From Pseudomonas uvaldensis (GTDB lineage: Bacteria; Pseudomonadota; Gammaproteobacteria; Pseudomonadales; Pseudomonadaceae), in the NCBI RefSeq assembly GCF_021271205.1, contig NZ_JAIWKS010000003.1:310001-374000 (forward strand): 64,000 nucleotides of DNA, in the 5' to 3' direction. The translations under genes were made by a program, and so were the position numbers. How positions within the stretch are numbered: position 1 is the stretch's first letter; every line of letters starts with the position of its first letter. Shown in pieces: positions 59,326-64,000 of this stretch. The notes beneath the pieces are model-generated. The model was not told the DNA's origin, ran no database searches, and saw only the letters and a program-made list of their open reading frames with translations.

Positions 59326-59357
59326 TTGACAGTATCGTAATCCTTGGATTATGGTAC
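59326..59357 (+). promoter_or_regulatory. promoter with embedded TetR-type operator
   Basis: TTGACA at 59326-59331, a 17-base spacer, and TTATGG at 59349-59354. Inside it GTATCGTAATCC and GGATTATGGTAC (59332-59357) are inverted with 10 of 12 matches around TT. A repressor bound here would block polymerase. It is 62 bases before the flavoprotein gene. Confidence 0.75.
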
Positions 59358-59418
59358 TTCAAAGTATCTTAAAGCTGCAAGCCAATCTCCCTTTGTCCAC
59401 AGCGCGGAGCCCATCACC

Positions 59419-60312
59419 ATGAATGACGTCATCATTATCGGCGGCAGCTTTGCCGGTCTTGCCGCCGCCTTGCAGCTCGGCCGTGCCCGACGCAAGGTCA
59501 CCGTTCTCGACACCGGACTGCCGCGTAATCGCTTCGCCGACCATTCGCATGGCCTGCTCGGCCACGATCACAAGTCACCGCTGGAGATCCTGGCCGAGGC
59601 GCGACAGCAGCTGGCGCGCTACCCCACGGTCCAATTGGTCAATGCCCGGGCCGAGAGCGTCTCCGGCGCCATCGACGATTTTTCCGTGCTCACTGGCGAT
59701 GGCGAAAGCCTCAGGGCGCGTCGTTTGATCCTGAGCTATGGCGTCGTCGACCAGATGCCTGAAGTTTCCGGCTTTGCCGACGGCTGGGGCTCCTCCATCG
59801 TGCCCTGCCCCTATTGCGATGGCTTTGAAGTTGCCGGCAGGCATTGGGGCCTCGTCTGGTCCGGCCCGCAGTCGCACACTTACGTCAGGCTGTACCACGA
59901 CTGGACCGACACATTGACGGTCTTTGCCAATGGGCATGACATGCCACCCGACGTTCGGGCCGATCTGGCGCGTCGCGGCGTCCCTGTCGTCGATGGCCGG
60001 ATCACCGAAATCGACCATAACGAGAGCCATAACACCACCGTCAGGCTCGACGCCGGCCCTTCTGTCGCGGTCGACATCTTGTTCGCCCATCCGCGCAACA
60101 CGCCGTCCGCGAGGCTGCATGAATCACTGGGCCTCGCCACGGTGGATACGCCCTTCGGCATTGCCCTTAAGGTCGACGAGCGCCGCGAAACCAGCATGCC
60201 CGGCATTTACGCCGCGGGCGATCTCGCCAATCCCCTCATGGCCTCCGTCACCCAGGCAATAGCGCACGGCGCGACGGCGGGTATCTCCGCTCAGCAATCG
60301 ATGTTGGTTTGA
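59419..60312 (+). CDS. FAD-dependent thioredoxin-reductase-like oxidoreductase
   Basis: A protein of about 297 residues. The FAD motif is IIIGGSFAGLAAALQL (residues 5-20), the redox pair is C130/C133 in VPCPYCDGFEV, and the second FAD site is in GIYAAGDLANPLM. It is shorter at the N-terminus than the frame allows because the ATG at 59419 gives the family start. It is followed by a methyltransferase after 39 bp. It could be a small-molecule disulfide or dithiol oxidoreductase; the target is unknown. Confidence 0.88.
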   Translation: MNDVIIIGGSFAGLAAALQLGRARRKVTVLDTGLPRNRFADHSHGLLGHDHKSPLEILAEARQQLARYPTVQLVNARAESVSGAIDDFSVLTGDGESLRARRLILSYGVVDQMPEVSGFADGWGSSIVPCPYCDGFEVAGRHWGLVWSGPQSHTYVRLYHDWTDTLTVFANGHDMPPDVRADLARRGVPVVDGRITEIDHNESHNTTVRLDAGPSVAVDILFAHPRNTPSARLHESLGLATVDTPFGIALKVDERRETSMPGIYAAGDLANPLMASVTQAIAHGATAGISAQQSMLV

Positions 60313-60351
60313 AAGCGCAGATTCTCTTCTCGGACAGTACGAGGAAATGTC

Positions 60352-61215
60352 ATGACAGAGCAAAAAGCCTATCAGGTCGCCGACTGGAATGGCCAAAGCG
60401 GAGAGTATTGGGCCGTCAACCAGGCCCGGCTCGACGCCATGTTTGCAGCATTCGGCCAGGCCGCGATCGAAGCCGCCGTGCCCGCGACGGGTGAGCGTGT
60501 ACTGGACGTCGGCTGTGGCGCGGGCGCATCGAGTCTGGATCTGGCCGCCCGCGTCGGCGCGGGCGGCCAAGTGCTGGGCGTGGACATATCCGAGCCGTTG
60601 ATCGGTCGTGCGCGCGCGCTTGCGCCACAGGACACGCCGGTCCTGTTCCATGTGGCCGACGCCAGCAGCGACGAGCTGCCCGAGGGCGCGTTCGACATCC
60701 TGTTCTCGCGTTTCGGCGTGATGTTTTTCGACGATCCGACAGCGGCGTTCACTCATATGCGACGCGCGCTCCGACCGGGCGGGCGGGTCGCTTTCGTCTG
60801 CTGGCGCGGCGTGGCCGAGAATGATTGGGTGCGTCTGCCCATGATAGCGATCAAAGACATTGTCCCGTTGCCCGCGCCCCCCGGTCCCGAAGCGCCCGGC
60901 CCATTCTCGTTCGGCGACCGGGGGCGCGTGGAGCGCATCCTGACGGCGGCCGGCTTCACCGATATCACTATCGCGCCCTTCGATGCTTCCATCTCGTTCG
61001 GCCAAGGCGAGACTCGGGACGCGGCGATCGACGACGCGGTGAAGATGGCATTCGAAGGTGGCCCGCTGTCGCTTGTGCTCGCGGATCAGCCCGACGACAT
61101 CCGCGCCCACGCCTGGGCCGCGGTTCGCGCCGCCTTCGCGGGTCTCCCCGGCGAACGGTCGGTGGTGATTGACGGCGCGGCATGGATCGTCACGGCACGC
61201 AAACCGGCGAGCTGA
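60352..61215 (+). CDS. class I SAM-dependent methyltransferase
   Basis: A 287-residue enzyme. Motif I VLDVGCGAGASSLDLA is near residue 47, the acidic end of strand 2 is in VLGVDISEPLI, and FDILFSRFGVMFFDDPTAAF carries motif II. GGAAATG lies near the start. It forms a pair with the flavoprotein under the TetR regulator. The substrate is unknown. It ends 110 bp before the oxidase gene. Confidence 0.88.
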   Translation: MTEQKAYQVADWNGQSGEYWAVNQARLDAMFAAFGQAAIEAAVPATGERVLDVGCGAGASSLDLAARVGAGGQVLGVDISEPLIGRARALAPQDTPVLFHVADASSDELPEGAFDILFSRFGVMFFDDPTAAFTHMRRALRPGGRVAFVCWRGVAENDWVRLPMIAIKDIVPLPAPPGPEAPGPFSFGDRGRVERILTAAGFTDITIAPFDASISFGQGETRDAAIDDAVKMAFEGGPLSLVLADQPDDIRAHAWAAVRAAFAGLPGERSVVIDGAAWIVTARKPAS

Positions 61216-61325
61216 CATTACTTATCCGCGACAATCCTTCACTTAATATTTCTCAAGTGCAGGTGTATCGTATTCGCCTTTTGCGGGCCCACCGGTCCGT
61301 CGCGGATTCAGAGGTAGTTGCGTAC

Positions 61326-62702
61326 ATGTCCTTCACCCGTCGCCAAATACTCGGAGGCCTGGTCGGTCTTGTTGTCGTGGGCGTAGGCGCGGGAGGCGCA
61401 TCGCGGTATTGGTTGGGTAAGCGGGCGGATGCCGACGCTGGCCATGACTATGAGTTGATCGCGGCGCCCCTGGATGTCGAGTTGGTGGCCGGGTACAAGA
61501 CCCAGGCTTGGGCGTTCGGCCCGTCGGCGCCGGGCACTGAGTTGCGGGTGCGCCAAGGCGAGTGGCTGCGGGTGCGCTTCATCAACCACCTGCCGGTGGC
61601 GACCACGATCCATTGGCACGGCATCCGTCTGCCACTGGAAATGGACGGTGTGCCGTATGTCTCGCAACTCCCGGTGCTGCCGGGGGAATACTTCGATTAC
61701 AAGTTCCGTGTGCCGGACGCCGGCAGCTATTGGTATCACCCGCACGTCAACAGCAGCGAAGAGCTCGGGCGGGGGCTGGTGGGGCCATTGATCGTCGAGG
61801 AACGCGAGCCCACCGGGTTCAAGTACGAGCAGACCCTGAGCCTCAAGAGCTGGCATGTGGACGAGCAAGGTCAGTTCGTTGAATTCAGCATTCCCCGTGA
61901 AGCCGCCCGTGGTGGTACGGCTGGGCGTCTGGCGACGATCAACGGCGTGCCGCAGGCGGTGATCGACCTGCCTGCCGGGCAGATTACCCGGGTACGCTTG
62001 CTCAACCTGGACAACACGCTGACCTACCGCATCAACATTCCCGGTGTCGAAGCGCAGATCTACGCTTTGGACGGCAATCCCGTCGATCCCCGGCCGCTGG
62101 GCAAGGAATACTGGCTCGGCCCGGGCATGCGCATCTGCCTGGCGATCAAGGCACCACCGGTCGGGCAAGAACTGTCGTTGCGCAATGGCCCGGTGCGACT
62201 GGGCACCCTGCGTTCGGTGCCCAACAACGATGCGCCCACCGCCTGGCCGCCCGCGCTGCCGGCCAACCCGGTGTCAGAGCCGGACCTGGCCAATGCCGAG
62301 AAACTCAACTTCAATTTCGAGTGGGTCGGTTCGGTGTCGGTCAATGTGGACAACGGCAAGCCGCCGAGTCTGTGGCAGATCAACGGCAAAGCCTGGGACA
62401 TTACCGACAAGACCTGCGCTGATCGGCCGATCGCCACGCTGAAGAAAGGCCAGAGTTACATTTTCGAATTGAAGAACATGACCCAGTACCAGCACCCGAT
62501 CCATCTGCACGGAATGAGCTTCAAGGTGATCGCGTCCAACCGGCACAAGGTCGTGCCGTATTTCACCGACACCTACCTGTTGGGCAAGAACGAGCGGGCA
62601 CAGGTGGCGTTGGTGGCGGATAATCCTGGGGTATGGATGTTCCACTGCCACGTGATCGATCACATGGAAACCGGCCTGATGGCCGCCATCGAGGTGGCGT
62701 GA
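61326..62702 (+). CDS. multicopper oxidase, Tat-exported
   Basis: A 458-residue protein. A Tat-type signal peptide (FTRRQILGGLVGLVVVGVGA) starts at the ATG at 61326. Copper motifs are HWHGIRLP, YWYHPHVNS, HPIHLHGMSF and the C-terminal HCHVIDHMETG, covering type 1, 2 and 3 copper centres. The substrate could be a phenol, metal ion or other; no Met-rich insert typical of CueO was seen. It overlaps tadA by one base. Confidence 0.9.
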   Translation: MSFTRRQILGGLVGLVVVGVGAGGASRYWLGKRADADAGHDYELIAAPLDVELVAGYKTQAWAFGPSAPGTELRVRQGEWLRVRFINHLPVATTIHWHGIRLPLEMDGVPYVSQLPVLPGEYFDYKFRVPDAGSYWYHPHVNSSEELGRGLVGPLIVEEREPTGFKYEQTLSLKSWHVDEQGQFVEFSIPREAARGGTAGRLATINGVPQAVIDLPAGQITRVRLLNLDNTLTYRINIPGVEAQIYALDGNPVDPRPLGKEYWLGPGMRICLAIKAPPVGQELSLRNGPVRLGTLRSVPNNDAPTAWPPALPANPVSEPDLANAEKLNFNFEWVGSVSVNVDNGKPPSLWQINGKAWDITDKTCADRPIATLKKGQSYIFELKNMTQYQHPIHLHGMSFKVIASNRHKVVPYFTDTYLLGKNERAQVALVADNPGVWMFHCHVIDHMETGLMAAIEVA

Positions 62703-63199
62703 TGCGCCAGATTCGTCCCGCCCGGATCATCGACCGCAGTCGTGACCAGGACTTCATGCGCGAAGCCCTGGCCCTCGCCGCGCAAGGTGCGGCCCTGGGC
62801 GAGGTGCCGGTGGGGGCGGTGCTGGTGCAGGATGGCGAGATCATTGGCCGCGGTTTCAATTGCCCGATCAGTGGCCACGACCCGAGTGCCCATGCGGAAA
62901 TGGTCGCCATCCGCGCCGCGGCCCAGGCCGTGAGCAACTATCGCCTGCCCGGCAGTACGCTCTACGTCACGCTGGAACCGTGCAGCATGTGCGCCGGCCT
63001 GATCGTCCACTCACGCATTGCCCGAGTCGTCTACGGCGCCCTGGAACCCAAGGCCGGTATCGTTCAGAGCCAAGGGCAGTTCTTCAGCCAGGGTTTCCTG
63101 AATCACCGAGTGATGTTCGAGGGTGGGGTACTGGCTGAGGAATGCAGCACGGTGCTGAGCGAGTTTTTCAAGGCGCGTAGAGCCAAACCGGCAGACTGA
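62702..63199 (+). CDS. tadA: tRNA-specific adenosine deaminase
   Basis: A 165-residue zinc deaminase that makes inosine at wobble position 34 of tRNA-Arg(ACG). Active-site motifs are HAEMVAI and EPCSMCAG. The ATG at 62702 overlaps the oxidase stop by one base (TGATG), so the two genes are likely coupled. A longer upstream frame is rejected because it lies in the oxidase gene. Confidence 0.96.
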   Translation: MRQIRPARIIDRSRDQDFMREALALAAQGAALGEVPVGAVLVQDGEIIGRGFNCPISGHDPSAHAEMVAIRAAAQAVSNYRLPGSTLYVTLEPCSMCAGLIVHSRIARVVYGALEPKAGIVQSQGQFFSQGFLNHRVMFEGGVLAEECSTVLSEFFKARRAKPAD

Positions 63200-63218
63200 A
63201 ACAGGGTTTTGGGGTTAT

Positions 63219-64000
63219 TTATTTACGCGCCACAATCACCGCCCGCATCGGCGCCGGCAGGCCTTCGATGGTCTTGCTGTGGTCCTCGGGGTCGAGGAAG
63301 TCACTCAGTGATTGATACTTCATCCACTCCGTGCTGCGCTGTTCCTCGACGGTGGTCAGGCTCACGTCCACACACCGCACGTCGCTGAACCCGGCCCGGC
63401 GCAGCCAGCGCTCCAGGGCTGGAACCGACGGCAGGAACCAGACGTTACGCATCTGCGCGTAGCGGTCTTCGGGCACCAGTACCTGGTGCTCGTCGCCCTC
63501 GATTACCAGGGTTTCCAGTACCAGCTCACCACCCTTCACCAAGCAGTCTTTCAAGGCCAGCAAATGCTCGATCGGCGAGCGGCGGTGGTAGAACACGCCC
63601 ATGGAAAACACCGTATCGAAGCCTTCGAGGTCCGGCGGCAGGTCTTCGAAGGGGAACGGCAGGTGCCAGGCGTTGGGCTGCGAAAGGTAGCGCTGCACCG
63701 CCTGGAACTGGCAGAAGAACAGCCAATTGGGGTCGACGCCGATTACGGTGTCGGCCCCGGCCCCCAGCATTCGCCACATGTAGTAGCCGTTGCCGCATCC
63801 CACATCGAGGATGCGCTTGCCCTTGAGGTCCAGGTGCGGTGCCACCCGTGACCACTTCCAGTCCGAACGCCATTCGGTGTCCACGTGCACGCCGAACAGA
63901 TCGAACGGGCCTTTGCGCCATGGGGAAAGGCCCATCAGGGCGGTGCGCATCTGGGCGCGGGTTTCATCGCTGCAATCGGTGTCGAGGGTCAGACTGTTCA
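63219..64000 (-). CDS. cmoB: tRNA U34 carboxymethyltransferase CmoB, 5' part beyond window
   Basis: The frame stays open to the right edge, so about 260 C-terminal residues of a roughly 320-residue protein are present; the N-terminus lies outside. An internal ATG at 63950 is not the true start. SAM motifs [16 protein letters not shown] and [11 protein letters not shown], and [20 protein letters not shown], are typical of CmoB, which adds carboxymethyl from carboxy-SAM to tRNA wobble uridine. It is convergent with tadA. Confidence 0.93.
   Translation of the reverse strand, partial: NSLTLDTDCSDETRAQMRTALMGLSPWRKGPFDLFGVHVDTEWRSDWKWSRVAPHLDLKGKRILDVGCGNGYYMWRMLGAGADTVIGVDPNWLFFCQFQAVQRYLSQPNAWHLPFPFEDLPPDLEGFDTVFSMGVFYHRRSPIEHLLALKDCLVKGGELVLETLVIEGDEHQVLVPEDRYAQMRNVWFLPSVPALERWLRRAGFSDVRCVDVSLTTVEEQRSTEWMKYQSLSDFLDPEDHSKTIEGLPAPMRAVIVARK

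Noticed and set aside
58653..61215. Full mobile element around the TetR module
   Set aside because: No integrase, transposase or terminal repeats were found, so only possible transfer can be suggested.

Overview
The window looks like chromosome from a Pseudomonas of the fluorescens species complex. This is inferred from three things: the fixed core gene order (queA-tgt-yajC-secDF, trmJ-cysE-iscRSUA-hscBA-fdx-iscX-ndk, rlmN-pilW-rodZ-ispG-hisS-yfgM-bamB-der, xseA/guaB/guaA); high-GC codon use; and many intergenic palindromes built on GTGGGAGCGGGCTTGCTCGCGA, the usual REP family of that group. No integrase, phage structural gene, complete insertion sequence, rRNA or CRISPR array was found. Both ends cut a gene: a LysR regulator at the left edge and cmoB at the right edge.

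Positions 1-22,300 are accessory. In order they hold: a LysR regulator divergent from a SnoaL-like protein and an NAD-dependent reductase/epimerase; an overlapping set of a REC-AraC response regulator, a 7TM hybrid histidine kinase and a TonB-dependent receptor; a PAS-GGDEF diguanylate cyclase; a methyltransferase; a colicin-E3-type rRNase toxin with its immunity gene; a Rof-like Rho-binding protein; a DHDPS-family plus class II aldolase operon divergent from an XRE-cupin regulator that has a clear palindromic operator; a small orphan protein; a TSUP transporter divergent from a LysR regulator; a DUF6124-type protein preceded by a structured repeat; a HEAT-repeat-like protein; and an AT-rich RICIN-like gene.

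Positions 22,300-58,650 are mostly housekeeping. A tRNA-Leu(CAA) gene is divergent from queA-tgt (queuosine), followed by yajC-secD-secF (Sec translocon accessory), a glycine-zipper protein, suhB, trmJ, cysE, the full isc iron-sulfur operon behind an IscR-type site, ndk, and the rlmN-to-der cluster joining rRNA/tRNA methylation, pilus assembly, cell shape, isoprenoid synthesis, histidyl-tRNA synthesis, outer-membrane assembly and ribosome GTPase functions. After that come an aminotransferase/omega-amidase pair, a FlxA-like coiled-coil protein, leuA with a possible leader peptide, an M23 peptidase with xseA, a second TSUP transporter, a two-zinc-knuckle protein, and guaB-guaA.

Positions 58,650-64,000 hold a TetR regulator divergent from a thioredoxin-reductase-like flavoprotein and a methyltransferase, with a palindrome lying inside the promoter; a Tat-type multicopper oxidase overlapping tadA; and the 3' part of cmoB.

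The strongest candidates for follow-up are the short E3-type toxin with immunity, the foldable repeat upstream of the DUF6124 gene, the leuA leader, the 36-bp perfect palindrome near rof, and several operator palindromes. No wholly new multi-gene system could be demonstrated from sequence alone.
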